Positions 18,750 through 32,737 of a stretch of 64,000 nt of DNA are shown one piece after another (position 1 is the first letter of the stretch; every line of letters begins with the position of its first letter). The position numbers were made by a program, and so were the translations under genes. The DNA is from Xenophilus aerolatus (GTDB taxonomy: Bacteria > Pseudomonadota > Gammaproteobacteria > Burkholderiales > Burkholderiaceae_C). Below the pieces are notes generated by a model. That model saw only the letters and a program-made list of their open reading frames with translations. It made no database searches and was not told where the DNA came from. The stretch lies in contig JASCNX010000001.1 in assembly GCA_029968055.1 (NCBI GenBank), forward strand, positions 992,001 to 1,056,000, in the 5' to 3' direction.

Positions 18750-20102
18750 TCACACCGGCTTTGCGGACGCACCGGGCTGGACGGTGGCCGCGATGCGGCG
18801 CGCGCAGGCCTCGGCCAGTTCGGCATCGCGCGCCTCGACCATCACGCGCAGCAGGGGCTCGGTGCCGCTCGCGCGGATCAGCACGCGGCCCGCATCGCCG
18901 AGTTCGGCCTCGGCCTGCGCCGTCGCCTGGGCCAACGCCGGATTGCTCTTCCAGTCCTGGCCATCGGCCAGGCGCACGTTGATGAGGGTCTGGGGAAATA
19001 GCCGCACCCCGCCCAGCAGATCGGCCACGCCCTTGCCACTGCGCACGACGGCCTGCAGCACCTGCAGGGCGCTCACGAGTCCGTCGCCGGTGGTGTGGCG
19101 GTCCAGCGCGAGCAGGTGTCCCGATCCTTCGCCCCCGAGCAGCCAGCCACGCCGGTCGAGCTCCTCCAGCACGTAGCGGTCGCCGACCTTGGCGCGCACG
19201 AATTCGATCTCGGCGCGACGAAAGGCCATTTCGACCGCCTTGTTGGTCATCAGGGTGCCGACCACGCCCACCGGCTTCTCGCCCCGCGCGATACGGTCGG
19301 CAACCATGAGGTAGAGCAGTTCGTCGCCGTTGAAGAGGCGCCCGCTGCCGTCGACCAGCTGCAGACGGTCGGCATCGCCGTCGAGCGCGATGCCGTAGTC
19401 GGCGCCCTGGGCCTTCACGGCCTCGATCAACGCTTCGGGATGGGTTGCGCCCACGCCCTTGTTGATGTTCAGGCCGTCGGGCTGTACGCCGATGCTGGTC
19501 ACGTCGGCGCCGAGTTCGTGGAAGACGTTGGGTGCGACCTGGTAGGCCGCGCCGTGGGCCGCGTCGACCACCAGCTTCAGGCCACGCAGGCTCAGGTCGT
19601 TGGGAAAGGTGCTCTTGCAGAACTCGATGTAGCGGCCTGCCGCATCGTCCAGCCGCCGCGCGCGGCCGAGGGCGGCCGAGTCGACCCACAGGGGCGGCTC
19701 CGCCAGCGCGGCCTCCACAGCCTCCTCCCAGTCGTCCCCGAGCTTGGTGCCCTGGGCGCTGAAGAACTTGATGCCGTTGTCGGGGTAGGCGTTGTGGCTG
19801 GCGCTGATCACCACCCCCAGGCTCGCACGCTGCGCCCGCGTCAGGTACGCAACGCCCGGCGTGGGCAACGGGCCGAGCAGCACGACGTTGACGCCAGCCG
19901 AATTGAAGCCCGATTCGAGGGCCGATTCGAGCATGTAGCCCGAGATGCGCGTGTCCTTGCCGATCAGCACCGTGGGTCGCGCTTCGCTGCGCTTGAGCAC
20001 GCGGCCCACGGCGTGCGCCAGGCGCAGCACGAAGTCCGGCGTGATGGGTGCCTTGCCCACCGTGCCGCGGATGCCATCGGTGCCGAAATACTGTCTTGTC
20101 AT
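18750..20102 (-). CDS. glmM: Phosphoglucosamine mutase
   Basis: Converts glucosamine-6-phosphate to glucosamine-1-phosphate on the way to UDP-GlcNAc, the precursor of peptidoglycan and lipid A; cytoplasmic. The 450-residue protein has the phosphoserine loop [19 protein letters not shown] (about 97-115), the metal loop DGDADRLQ and the sugar-binding GEGSGHL. The ATG at 20102 overlaps the folP stop in an ATGA, so translation is coupled. The order ftsH-folP-glmM is conserved across proteobacteria. Confidence 0.97.
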   Translation of the reverse strand: MTRQYFGTDGIRGTVGKAPITPDFVLRLAHAVGRVLKRSEARPTVLIGKDTRISGYMLESALESGFNSAGVNVVLLGPLPTPGVAYLTRAQRASLGVVISASHNAYPDNGIKFFSAQGTKLGDDWEEAVEAALAEPPLWVDSAALGRARRLDDAAGRYIEFCKSTFPNDLSLRGLKLVVDAAHGAAYQVAPNVFHELGADVTSIGVQPDGLNINKGVGATHPEALIEAVKAQGADYGIALDGDADRLQLVDGSGRLFNGDELLYLMVADRIARGEKPVGVVGTLMTNKAVEMAFRRAEIEFVRAKVGDRYVLEELDRRGWLLGGEGSGHLLALDRHTTGDGLVSALQVLQAVVRSGKGVADLLGGVRLFPQTLINVRLADGQDWKSNPALAQATAQAEAELGDAGRVLIRASGTEPLLRVMVEARDAELAEACARRIAATVQPGASAKPV

Positions 20103-20995
20103 CGTCCTTGCCTTTCCTCTTCTTGTTCTGGTCTGTCTTCGCTCGCCGCATCTTCCGCGGCCTGCCAGACCGCCAGAGCCTGGACGGTCAGCCGCACATC
20201 ATGCACCCGGACGATGCGCGCCCCCCGCTCCACCGCCATCAGCGCTGCGGCCACGCTGGGGACGAGGCGTTCTGCCGGCGACTCGATGCCGGTGACGGCA
20301 CCGAGCGAGGACTTTCGCGACCAGCCGGCCAAAAGGGGGAAGCCCGCGGCGACCAGTTCGCGCTGCCGCGCCAGCAAGGCGAAATTCTGCGCCACCGTCT
20401 TGCCGAAGCCGATGCCGGGGTCCAGCACGATCCGGGTCGGATCGACGCCCTGGGCGCATGCGGCCCGGGCAGCGTTCGCCAGGAATGAAAGCACCTGAGG
20501 CACCACATCGCCCCGCATCGGCGCGACCTGCATCGTCTGCGGATCGCGGTGCATGTGCATCAGGCACACCCCGCACGACGGATGCGCGGCGACCACCTCC
20601 GCCGCGCCCGGACGGCGCAGCGCCCAGATGTCGTTCACGATGTCGGCACCCAGGTCGAGCACTGCGCGCATCACCTCGGGCTTGTAGGTGTCGACGGAGA
20701 TCGGCACCTGGAGCCGCACGGCCTCGCGCACCACCGGCAGCACGCGCGCCAGCTCCTGCGCGAGCGGCACCGCCGGGCTGCCGGGCCGCGTCGATTCGCC
20801 ACCGATGTCGAGGATGTCGGCGCCGGCAGCGAGCAGTTCCTCGCCATGGCGAAGGGCCGCCGAGGTGGACCCGTGTGCGCCGCCATCGGAAAAGGAATCG
20901 GGCGTGACGTTGACGATGCCCATCACCCGTGGCCGACGCAAGTCGATGCGATGGCGCGCGGTCTGCCAGAAGGCGGCCGGCTGCCCTGCCGTCAT
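20099..20995 (-). CDS. folP: Dihydropteroate synthase
   Basis: Joins p-aminobenzoate and dihydropterin pyrophosphate in folate synthesis; target of sulfonamides. The 298-residue protein has the two family signatures, [14 protein letters not shown] near residue 25 and [12 protein letters not shown] near 57, plus DPGIGFGKT and GWSRKS later. The ATG at 20995 is chosen since upstream frame is Arg/Pro-rich and overlaps the ftsH terminator. Shares an ATGA junction with glmM. Confidence 0.96.
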   Translation of the reverse strand: MTAGQPAAFWQTARHRIDLRRPRVMGIVNVTPDSFSDGGAHGSTSAALRHGEELLAAGADILDIGGESTRPGSPAVPLAQELARVLPVVREAVRLQVPISVDTYKPEVMRAVLDLGADIVNDIWALRRPGAAEVVAAHPSCGVCLMHMHRDPQTMQVAPMRGDVVPQVLSFLANAARAACAQGVDPTRIVLDPGIGFGKTVAQNFALLARQRELVAAGFPLLAGWSRKSSLGAVTGIESPAERLVPSVAAALMAVERGARIVRVHDVRLTVQALAVWQAAEDAASEDRPEQEEERQGR

Positions 20996-21017
20996 GCGTC
21001 CGTCCTCGGCGGAACAA

Positions 21018-21041
21018 AGAAAAACGGGGCCGAAGCCCCGT
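21018..21041 (-). terminator. Rho-independent terminator after ftsH
   Basis: Read on the minus strand, ACGGGGC-TTCG-GCCCCGT is a perfect seven-base stem with the very stable UUCG loop, followed by TTTTCTTTG. It lies 22 bases past the ftsH stop, before folP, so it should cut down read-through from ftsH into folP-glmM. Confidence 0.88.
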
Positions 21042-21062
21042 CGTGCTGGCGCAGCACCACGC

Positions 21063-22979
<1,917 letters not shown>

Positions 22980-23043
22980 ACGAAGCTCCAGTCGATGACG
23001 GGCGTGTGACGCGACGCGCCCAGTAGGCAGTCAGTTGCGAGCC

Positions 23044-23072
23044 ATTTTAGGCTTTTCAAGCTGCGAAAAGCC
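23044..23072 (-). promoter_or_regulatory. ftsH promoter -10 with adjacent inverted repeat
   Basis: On the minus strand TAAAAT (complement of 23044-23049) is a plausible -10, 65 bases upstream of the ftsH start. Immediately upstream is a perfect inverted repeat GGCTTTTC-N7-GAAAAGCC (23050-23072), which fills the -35/-10 spacer and could be an operator. No clear -35 is present. Confidence 0.4.
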
Positions 23073-23166
23073 GTGAATTCCCTATGGGACCGATAGCAGC
23101 GGGGCTTTCGCACACGGCCGATGGGCCGAAGCCGACAGGACGGCCGGCTATTCGTGTCCGGCTGTG

Positions 23167-23841
23167 TCAGCTTCCCGCCTGGACTTTCAGACCGATGCCG
23201 ACTAGGAAGGTTTCGGAAGACCGGTCACGCGATGCCTTGGGCTTGAAGGGTTTCACGACGCGGAATTGGTCGCGGAAGAGCCGCACCAGGTCGTCATATC
23301 CCGCACCATGGAAGACCTTCGCGACCAGCGCACCCTCCGCACGCAGGTGCTGAACCGCGAATTCGACCGCGAGTTCCACCAGATGCGAAATCCGCGCCGC
23401 ATCGGCCGAGCCGATGCCCGACAGGTTGGGGGCCATGTCCGAGACCACCACGTCGACAGGCCGCCCGCCGACGGCCGCTTCGAGCCGGGCCAGCACCTCC
23501 GCCTCCCGGAAATCGCCATGAAGGAAAGTCACGCCCTCGATGGGCTCCATCGGCAGCATGTCCAGCGAGACGATGGTGCCGTCGAGCGTGCCCGCCGCAG
23601 CGCCGGCGGGTGCCAGGCGGCGGCGCACGTACTGGCTCCAGGCGCCCGGCGTCGAGCCCAGGTCCACCACCACCTGCCCGGGCTTGATCAGGCCCAGCGC
23701 CTCGTCGATCTCCTTGAGCTTGTAGGCCGCCCTGGCGCGGTAGCCGTCCTTCTGGGCCTGCTTCACATAGGGGTCGTTGACGTGGTCGTGCAGCCACGCC
23801 TTGTTGACTTTCTTGCCGGTGGTCTTGCTCTGGGTCGTCAT
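23167..23841 (-). CDS. rlmE: 23S rRNA (uridine-2552-2'-O)-methyltransferase
   Basis: Methylates U2552 in the A loop of 23S rRNA with S-adenosylmethionine; heat-shock linked in E. coli (RrmJ/FtsJ). The 224-residue protein has the SAM motif [14 protein letters not shown] (about 60-73), the K-D-K-E catalytic set with D in [10 protein letters not shown] in [10 protein letters not shown] and E in SSETFLVG. A basic tail at the start ([20 protein letters not shown]) matches the family. Sits upstream of ftsH in the classic yhbY/rlmE/ftsH order. A 187-base gap precedes ftsH, which probably has its own promoter. Confidence 0.96.
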   Translation of the reverse strand: MTTQSKTTGKKVNKAWLHDHVNDPYVKQAQKDGYRARAAYKLKEIDEALGLIKPGQVVVDLGSTPGAWSQYVRRRLAPAGAAAGTLDGTIVSLDMLPMEPIEGVTFLHGDFREAEVLARLEAAVGGRPVDVVVSDMAPNLSGIGSADAARISHLVELAVEFAVQHLRAEGALVAKVFHGAGYDDLVRLFRDQFRVVKPFKPKASRDRSSETFLVGIGLKVQAGS

Positions 23842-23960
23842 GGGAAATGGATCGGCGCGATGCCTCGGGCGGTTTGATCGGGCGCAAGGCCGCAGCATGC
23901 ACCCGAATTCATAGGACGGCCACGCCCGGAAGACCGCGATGCTGGTTCGATAATACGAGG

Positions 23961-24434
23961 ATGCCCGCCATCCAACTCACCCCCGCCCAGCGCAAAGCCC
24001 ACCGTGCCGATGCGCATCACCTCGATCCGATCGTCATGGTCGGCGGCGACGGGCTCACCCCGGCCGTCAAGAAGGAGGCCGATGCGGCCCTCAAGGCACA
24101 CGGCCTGATCAAGATCCGCGTTTTCTCGGACGACCGACTGGCCCGCGATGCCATGCTGGCCGAACTCGCCGACGAACTCGACGCCGCACCCATCCAGCAC
24201 ATCGGCAAGCTTTTGGTTCTCTGGCGGCCCATGCCCGAGAAGGAGCGCAGCGTCGATGAGGACCGCATGCCCGGCCCGAAGGACGTGAAGGTGATCAAGT
24301 ACAGCAAGCGAGCCGGCCAGCGCCCCGAGGTGAAGATGCTGCGTGTGCTGGGCAACCAGCGCCTGACGCCGGGCGGCACGGTCAAGCGCGCCAAGCCCAA
24401 GCAGAAATCCATCAAGAAGCGCCAGGCCGATTGA
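23961..24434 (+). CDS. yhbY: YhbY family CRM-domain RNA-binding protein
   Basis: A 157-residue protein whose first 95 residues form the CRM (YhbY) domain that binds pre-50S ribosomal RNA; the GxxG loop is in [16 protein letters not shown] basic C-terminal extension ([13 protein letters not shown] at the end) is added, common in beta-proteobacteria. Divergent from rlmE with 119 bases between. GATAAT at 23949-23954 lies only seven bases before the ATG, so transcription might start at or near the ATG itself; a GAGG just before the ATG is too close to serve as a normal ribosome site. Confidence 0.93.
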   Translation: MPAIQLTPAQRKAHRADAHHLDPIVMVGGDGLTPAVKKEADAALKAHGLIKIRVFSDDRLARDAMLAELADELDAAPIQHIGKLLVLWRPMPEKERSVDEDRMPGPKDVKVIKYSKRAGQRPEVKMLRVLGNQRLTPGGTVKRAKPKQKSIKKRQAD

Positions 24435-24441
24435 GCGCGCG

Positions 24442-25191
24442 ATGAGCGGCGAGCGCCACATCCTGTGCATGAAATGGGGCACCAAGTACGGGCCCCACTA
24501 TGTCAACCGCCTTTATGCCATGGTGCGCCGGCACCTGTCGTGCGACTTCAGGTTCGTGTGCCTGACCGACGACCCCGCCGGTGTGCGGGCCGAAGTGGAA
24601 TGCCTGCCGATCCCGCCGCTCGCGATCGAACTGGCACCCGGGCAGCGCGACGGCGCCTGGAAGAAGCTGACCACCTTCGAGGCCGATCTGCACGGCCTGA
24701 AGGGCACCGCCCTCTTCCTGGACCTGGACGTGGTGGTGGTCGGCCCGCTGGACGACTTCTTCACCCAGCCCGGCCAATTCCTCATCATCCACGACTACCC
24801 GCGCTTCTGGCGCTTCGGCGAGCGGATCGTGGGCAATTCCTCGGTCTACCGCTTCGAGATCGGCGCCCATGCCGACGTACTGGCGAACTTTCGCGCGCAC
24901 ACCGATGCGATGCGCGCCAAGTACCGCAACGAGCAGGACTACCTCTCGCACTTCCTGCATGCGCAGGGCAAGCTCTCGTACTGGCCCGCCGCCTGGTGTC
25001 CCAGCTTCAAATACCACGCCATCCCGGTCTGGCCCACCAACCACTGGAAGCCCCCCTTCGTGCCCAAGGACGCACGCATCGTGATCTTCCACGGTGAGGT
25101 CAATCCGCCGGACGCCCTGGAAGGCAAGCGCAACAAGCGCTTCGCCCACATCGAGCCGGCGACCTGGGTGGCGGAGCACTGGCGGGAATAA
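24442..25191 (+). CDS. Glycosyltransferase-like protein, function unknown
   Basis: A 249-residue protein, seven bases after yhbY and probably co-transcribed. It looks like a GT-A fold sugar transferase: an N-terminal strand with MKWGTKYGPHYVNRLYAMVR, an early FVCLTDDPAGV nucleotide-site-like turn, and a DxD motif in FLDLDVVVVGPLDDFF (D94, D96) where nucleotide sugar and metal would bind. Later segments NEQDYLSHF and VIFHGEVNPPDAL resemble glycosyltransferases of the GT8/capsular type. No signal peptide or membrane segment. I recognise the architecture but not a specific function or acceptor. Confidence 0.72.
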   Translation: MSGERHILCMKWGTKYGPHYVNRLYAMVRRHLSCDFRFVCLTDDPAGVRAEVECLPIPPLAIELAPGQRDGAWKKLTTFEADLHGLKGTALFLDLDVVVVGPLDDFFTQPGQFLIIHDYPRFWRFGERIVGNSSVYRFEIGAHADVLANFRAHTDAMRAKYRNEQDYLSHFLHAQGKLSYWPAAWCPSFKYHAIPVWPTNHWKPPFVPKDARIVIFHGEVNPPDALEGKRNKRFAHIEPATWVAEHWRE

Positions 25192-25198
25192 GCGGAAT

Positions 25199-25320
25199 CG
25201 GACTTCCAGACGCAGAAATCGCAAAGGTTTCGCAGAGGACGCAAAAGAAACCTTTTCTGAATTCTTTCTGCGCCTTCTGCGAAACCTTTGCGCCCTCTGC
25301 GTCCGGAAGTCCGTTTTTTT
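25199..25320 (+). repeat. Long imperfect palindrome with short CGCAGA/CGCAAA modules
   Basis: Arms of about 47 bases face each other around an A/T-rich centre (about 25246-25265). Left arm CGGACTTCC-A-GACGCAGA-AAT-CGCAAAGG and onwards matches the reverse complement of the right arm with only some six differences; the longest uninterrupted match is 17 bases (CGCAAAGGTTTCGCAGA). Each arm is itself made of CGCARA modules every 9-11 bases. Seven T residues follow at 25314-25320, so the transcript of the upstream gene would fold and terminate here. It fills the gap between two convergent genes. I recall similar CGCAGAGG-rich elements between genes in Comamonadaceae, so it is probably a dispersed repeat. 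Confidence 0.85.
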
Positions 25321-26207
25321 CAGTCCACCAGCGCCCGCCCCGTGAGCCTCTGCAGGATCGCCAGCGGGCTGGCCGAAGGGTCGTACTCGCGCCCCGGCGG
25401 CAGGTAGAGCGTCTGCTCCATCATGTACTGGCCTGACATGACGGCGTGCGAGGTCTGGTCGGAGAAGCACACCCAGGTCGACCCGGCAGGGAAAGGCACC
25501 TCTTCCTGCGGCGAGCTGCGCTGGTAGTCCATGTCGCCCTTCATGCCGTCGTGCAGTTGCAGCATGAGGTGGTCGTACTCGCTGCGGAAGGACTTGGTCA
25601 CGTGCAGCGCCTGCAGCGCCTTGGCCTGCCAGCGCACATAGGGTTTGGCCTTGGGCAGGAAGTTGCGGGCCACTGTTTCGAAGGGCTCGCCCACGCGCCA
25701 GACGCGCGGCGCGCCTTCCGGATTCACGTTGGTGAAGACGCGCAGGATGCGCTCGCCATAGTTGGGACGCGAGGGAAACGAATCGACATGCAGTCGACGG
25801 TCGTCAGCGCGCCAGGACTGGCTGCGCGTTTCCACCTGGGTGGGCCGGTAGCTGGTCGGCGCCAGGCGCAGCGAGGGCACGTAGTGCGGCAGCAGCCCGG
25901 CGATCAGCGCCTGCGCCTGCGCGCGGAAGCGGCCAATCATCGCGGCCAGCGCCGCCTGCGCGGCGGCGTCGCCCGCCGCGCCCTTGAGCATGCCGTCGAC
26001 GTTAAGGCTGATGTTGCGCGACTTGGGGTCGCGGATGTCGGGCCGCAGGAAGGCCCGCTCCTCGGGCAAGAAGTCGAAGCGCAGCTGCGGGAAGAACAGC
26101 ACCTTGCCCGCCTCCAGCGCCGCCGTCCATTCCGGCCGGCTGGGGCCGCCTTCCCAGGCGGACGCGTCGATCTCGACGATCTGCGATTCGGCCTCTGCGG
26201 ATGTCAT
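25320..26207 (-). CDS. kdoO: Kdo hydroxylase family protein
   Basis: Fe(II)/2-oxoglutarate-type dioxygenase that in Burkholderia and Yersinia converts lipopolysaccharide Kdo to Ko (3-hydroxylation). The 295-residue protein matches the Kdo hydroxylase family in length and in the segments RRLHVDSFPSRP (the H-x-D iron ligands, with the distal histidine probably in SDQTSHAVMSGQY) and RILRVFTNVNPEGAPRVWR. The start ATG 26207 has AGGAGG five bases upstream. It forms an ATGA overlap with the DUF4149 gene and follows greA. Would act on the Kdo made through kdsB, encoded at 2669-3424. Confidence 0.85.
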   Translation of the reverse strand: MTSAEAESQIVEIDASAWEGGPSRPEWTAALEAGKVLFFPQLRFDFLPEERAFLRPDIRDPKSRNISLNVDGMLKGAAGDAAAQAALAAMIGRFRAQAQALIAGLLPHYVPSLRLAPTSYRPTQVETRSQSWRADDRRLHVDSFPSRPNYGERILRVFTNVNPEGAPRVWRVGEPFETVARNFLPKAKPYVRWQAKALQALHVTKSFRSEYDHLMLQLHDGMKGDMDYQRSSPQEEVPFPAGSTWVCFSDQTSHAVMSGQYMMEQTLYLPPGREYDPSASPLAILQRLTGRALVD

Positions 26208-26638
26208 GCTGCCTCCTGTCTCGCTGCGCGCAGCCCGGCCTGGCGCCACAGCAGCGCCGCGGCGCACAGCCACTGCAGCAGGTACATTCCGCTGCCGAGC
26301 GCGTGCCAGAGCTTGAGGTTCTCACGGGCAACGATGCGCGGCGCCACAGCGTACTCGCCCAGCAACGCCAGCAGCAGCCCGGTCACGATGAAGAAGATGG
26401 CCGCCGGTGCCGGCGCAGCGGCCGTCGCAGCCCGGTTCGTCGTGGAAAGCAGCAGCACCAACGCACAGCCGATCGACACCCAGCTCTGCGCCGTGAACAG
26501 CTTCGCCGCCATGGTGCCCGCAATCGCCGGCGTGCCCAGATGCGCGAACAGCATGGGCACCACGATGAAGCCGATGGTCGTGAGGCTGCCCCACCACAGC
26601 GCGATGGCGAACAGCGCCAGGGCCTGCTTGAACCGCAC
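26204..26638 (-). CDS. DUF4149 family membrane protein
   Basis: A 144-residue protein with four predicted membrane helices: ALALFAIALWWGSLTTIGF, the segment ending in SIGCALVLLL, AIFFIVTGLLLALLGEYAV and MYLLQWLCAAALLW. The order and the motif WWGSLTTIGFIVVPMLFAHL match DUF4149, a family of unknown function common next to greA and lpx-related genes in beta-proteobacteria. The start is GTG 26638, 17 bases after the greA stop. Stop overlaps the Kdo hydroxylase start (ATGA), so a joint role in envelope maintenance is conceivable but not shown. Confidence 0.82.
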   Translation of the reverse strand: MRFKQALALFAIALWWGSLTTIGFIVVPMLFAHLGTPAIAGTMAAKLFTAQSWVSIGCALVLLLSTTNRAATAAAPAPAAIFFIVTGLLLALLGEYAVAPRIVARENLKLWHALGSGMYLLQWLCAAALLWRQAGLRAARQEAA

Positions 26639-26655
26639 CGCGCGCCCCGTCGTAC

Positions 26656-27135
26656 TCAGAGGTAGCTGACCGCCACGATCTCGTAGCGCTTCTCGCCACC
26701 GGGCGCCTGCACCACCGCGGTGTCGCCCTCCTCCTTGCCGATCAGCGCGCGCGCGATCGGGCTGGAGACGTTGATCAGGCCCTGCTTCAGGTCGGCCTCG
26801 TCCTCGCCGACGATCTGGTACTTCACGGCCTCGCCGGAGCTTTCCTCTTCCAGTTCGACCGTGGCGCCGAAGACCACCTTGCCGCCGCCGTCGATCGACG
26901 TGGGGTCGATGATCTGCGCCACCGACAGCTTGCCCTCGATCTCCTGGATGCGGCCCTCGATGAAGCCCTGGCGGTCCTTGGCGGCGTCGTAGTCGGCGTT
27001 CTCGCTCAGGTCGCCCTGGGCGCGCGCTTCGGCGATGGCATTGATTACCGCGGGACGCTCCACGGTCTTGAGGCGATGCAGTTCCTCGCGCAGCTTCTCG
27101 GCGCCGCGCTTGGTGATGGGGAGGGTGGTGCCCAT
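26656..27135 (-). CDS. greA: Transcription elongation factor GreA
   Basis: Binds the secondary channel of RNA polymerase and stimulates cleavage of backtracked RNA. The 159-residue protein has the N-terminal coiled coil (about 10-75) with the acidic tip [13 protein letters not shown], whose D and E residues act in cleavage, and the C-terminal FKBP-like domain ending in [16 protein letters not shown] 27135 with GGAG eight bases upstream. First gene of a likely operon with the DUF4149 and Kdo hydroxylase genes. Confidence 0.96.
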   Translation of the reverse strand: MGTTLPITKRGAEKLREELHRLKTVERPAVINAIAEARAQGDLSENADYDAAKDRQGFIEGRIQEIEGKLSVAQIIDPTSIDGGGKVVFGATVELEEESSGEAVKYQIVGEDEADLKQGLINVSSPIARALIGKEEGDTAVVQAPGGEKRYEIVAVSYL

Positions 27136-27194
27136 GTCGAAATCTCCGTTGTCTCTGCAGCCGCTGCACGCCGGGGTGCCGCAGGCCGTCATCA

Positions 27195-27228
27195 AAAGCA
27201 AAACCGCCGGGCGTTGCCGCCTGGCGGT
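27195..27228 (-). terminator. Terminator after carB
   Basis: Read on the minus strand: ACCGCCAGGCG-GCAA-CGCCCGGCGGT, an 11-base stem with one A-C mismatch and a GNRA loop, followed by TTTGCTTTT. It lies 72 bases past the carB stop and before greA. Confidence 0.8.
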
Positions 27229-27299
27229 GTCGAATTGCGGTCCATTATGCCGTGGCAGCCGGCCACATCAAGCGGCCGGCGCCACAACCCTGGTGAGGG

Positions 27300-30516
<3,217 letters not shown>

Positions 30517-30524
<8 letters not shown>

Positions 30525-31701
30525 TCGCGGCCTCCGCCTTGTGTTTTTCCATGAGTGCCGTGAACCGGTCGAACAGGTAGCCGATGTCGTGCGGGCCGGG
30601 CGAGGCTTCCGGGTGGCCCTGGAAGCAGAAGGCCGGCCTGTCGGTGCGGGCCAGGCCCTGCAGCGTGTTGTCGAACAGACTGATGTGCGTGGGGCGCAGG
30701 TGGGCCGGGAGGGTCTTCTCGTCCACCGCGAAGCCGTGGTTCTGGCTGGTGATGCTCACGCGGCCGTTGTCCAGGTCCTTCACGGGGTGGTTCGCGCCAT
30801 GGTGGCCGAACTTCATCTTGAAGGTCTTGGCACCCGATGCGAGGGCCATGATCTGGTGGCCCAGGCAGATGCCGAAGGTGGGGATGCCGGTCTCGATCAG
30901 CTCCGCCACCGCCTGGATCGCGTAGTCGCAGGGCTCCGGGTCGCCGGGGCCGTTGGCCAGGAAGATGCCATCGGGCTTGAGCTTGAGCACGTCGGCCGCG
31001 GGCGTCTGGGCGGGCACCACGGTGATGCGGGCACCGCGCTGCGCGATCATGCGCAGGATGTTCTTCTTCACGCCATAGTCGAAAGCGACGACGTGGAACT
31101 TCGGCGTGATCTGCACGCCGTAACCCGCACCGAGCTTCCACTCGGTCTGCGTCCACTCGTAGGTCTGCTTGACCGACACGACCTTGGCCAGGTCCAGGCC
31201 GGCCATGCTAGGCGCAGCCTGGGCGGCACCAATCGCCTTGTCGATGGCGGCTTGGGTGACCGATTCGCCCTCGGCGAGGCCGATGATCGCGCCGTTCTGC
31301 GCGCCCTTCGTGCGCAGGTGGCGGGTGAGCTTGCGGGTGTCGATGCCTGATATGGCGACCGTCTTGCCCTGCGTCAGGTATTCCGACAGCGTCGCGGTCT
31401 TGCGGAAGTTGGACGCGATGCGCGGCAGATCCTTGATGATCAGACCGGCGGCGTGGATCTTGTCAGCCTCGATGTCTTCCTCGTTCACGCCGTAGTTGCC
31501 GATGTGCGGATACGTCAGCGTGACGATCTGCTGGCAGTAGCTGGGGTCGGTGAGGATTTCCTGGTAGCCGGTGATGGCGGTGTTGAACACCACCTCCCCG
31601 ACGGTGGTGCCGGTGGCACCGATCGACTTGCCGAGAAAGACCGTGCCGTCTGCGAGCGCCAGGATGGCGGGCGGGAAGGATCCCTGAAGGGATGAAAGCA
31701 C
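30517..31701 (-). CDS. carA: Carbamoyl-phosphate synthase small subunit
   Basis: Glutamine amidotransferase subunit that supplies ammonia to CarB. The 394-residue protein has an N-terminal domain ([20 protein letters not shown]) and a C-terminal class I amidotransferase domain with the nucleophile elbow [15 protein letters not shown] and the His/Glu pair in [15 protein letters not shown]. The start is GTG 31701: translation gives (M)[13 protein letters not shown], and GGAG lies eight bases upstream. The stop overlaps carB by eight bases, so the subunits are coupled. Confidence 0.97.
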
Positions 31702-31935
31702 TGGGGTTCTCCGTTGATGGATGACGCCCAAAGCGGACCCAAGGCGCCCGGCAGTCGGGCAAACGGGTTGCGGCTTTCGTCAGGGATGAGGCTTGCGTGC
31801 GCTGTGGGCGGGTGTGAGCGGGAAAGCCTCTGATTATAGCTCGACGTCTCGGTACTTTCCCTGTACGCAACGGCACTTCGGCACCGATTTGGGGAATCCA
31901 CCGCGCGTCGCCCGCGCACGCGGCGGCGTTGCGTC
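31702..31935 (-). promoter_or_regulatory. carAB leader and promoter region
   Basis: The 234-base gap between carA and the methyltransferase gene carries a perfect -10 hexamer TATAAT on the minus strand (complement of 31833-31838). Transcription would begin near 31826, giving a leader of about 125 bases. The -35 at the right distance (GGGAAA) is poor, so an activator is possible. I see no attenuator hairpin with a T-run and no riboswitch I recognise. Confidence 0.55.
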
Positions 31936-32730
31936 TCAGGCGCTGGCGGACAGCCGGCCCGCCGCGCTCGCATGCAGGCAGATGGCAGCGGCCGCTGCCA
32001 CGTTCAGCGACTCCTCGCCGCCGGGCTGTGCGATGCGGATGTGGTGGGCCGCACGTGCTTCCAGCGCCGGCGAAACCCCCTGCCCTTCGTGGCCCAGCAG
32101 CCAGACGCAGGGCATCGGCAGCCGGGCCTCGTGCAGCCACTCGCCGCGATGCGAACTGGTGGCGATCCAAGGCATCTGCAGGACATCGAGCGCTTCGGGC
32201 GCCACGCCTTCGAGCAGGTGCAGCCCGAAATGCGCCCCCATGCCTGCACGCAGCACCTTGGGCGACCACAGCGCCGCCGTGCCCTTGAGCGCCACCACCT
32301 GCCCGAAGCCGAAGGCAGCCGCGCTGCGCAGGATGGAGCCCACGTTGCCGGGGTCCTGCAGCCGGTCGAGCAGCACCGTCGGCACGCCGGGCGACAGTGC
32401 AGCCGGCGCCGGCAGGTCGATCACGAAGCCCACGGGCGCCGGCGACTCCAACCCGCTGCCGGCAGCCAGCAATGCGTCGTCGACCACGACGGTTTTCGCC
32501 GCGCCCTGCGCCCATTCCGCGGGCGCGCACGGCCAGAAAGACGCAGAGAACACGGCCACGGCCGGTCTCAGGCCACGCGCCAGCGCGGCCCGGCACAGGT
32601 GGTCGCCTTCGAGCCACACCCGCCCGAGCTTGCGGTAGGCGCCGGGCTCCTGCGCCAGCTTGCGCAGTTCCTTGAGCAAAGGGTTGTCGCGCGACTGGAT
32701 CCGCGTCGGCTCGGGAGGAGTCACTGGCAC
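31936..32730 (-). CDS. TrmH/SpoU family RNA 2'-O-methyltransferase
   Basis: A 264-residue SPOUT-fold methyltransferase. An N-terminal RNA-binding substrate domain (starting with IQSRDNPLLKELRKLAQEPG) is followed by the knot domain with the three SpoU motifs: VLLDRLQDPGNVGSILRSAA, CVWLLGHEGQGVSP and HIRIAQPGGEESLNVAAAAA. This places it close to RlmB-like and TsnR-like ribose methyltransferases; the exact RNA target is not certain. The start is GTG 32730, seven bases after the rnhB stop; the last gene of the long leftward cluster that begins at rpsB. Confidence 0.9.
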   Translation of the reverse strand: MPVTPPEPTRIQSRDNPLLKELRKLAQEPGAYRKLGRVWLEGDHLCRAALARGLRPAVAVFSASFWPCAPAEWAQGAAKTVVVDDALLAAGSGLESPAPVGFVIDLPAPAALSPGVPTVLLDRLQDPGNVGSILRSAAAFGFGQVVALKGTAALWSPKVLRAGMGAHFGLHLLEGVAPEALDVLQMPWIATSSHRGEWLHEARLPMPCVWLLGHEGQGVSPALEARAAHHIRIAQPGGEESLNVAAAAAICLHASAAGRLSASA

Positions 32731-32737
32731 GGCGGGC

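Noticed and set aside
25199-25313. CRISPR array suggested by repeated CGCAGA/CGCAAA modules
   Set aside because: Modules are 6-8 bases with 9-11 base period and form a palindrome; there are no spacers of 30-40 bases and no cas genes.
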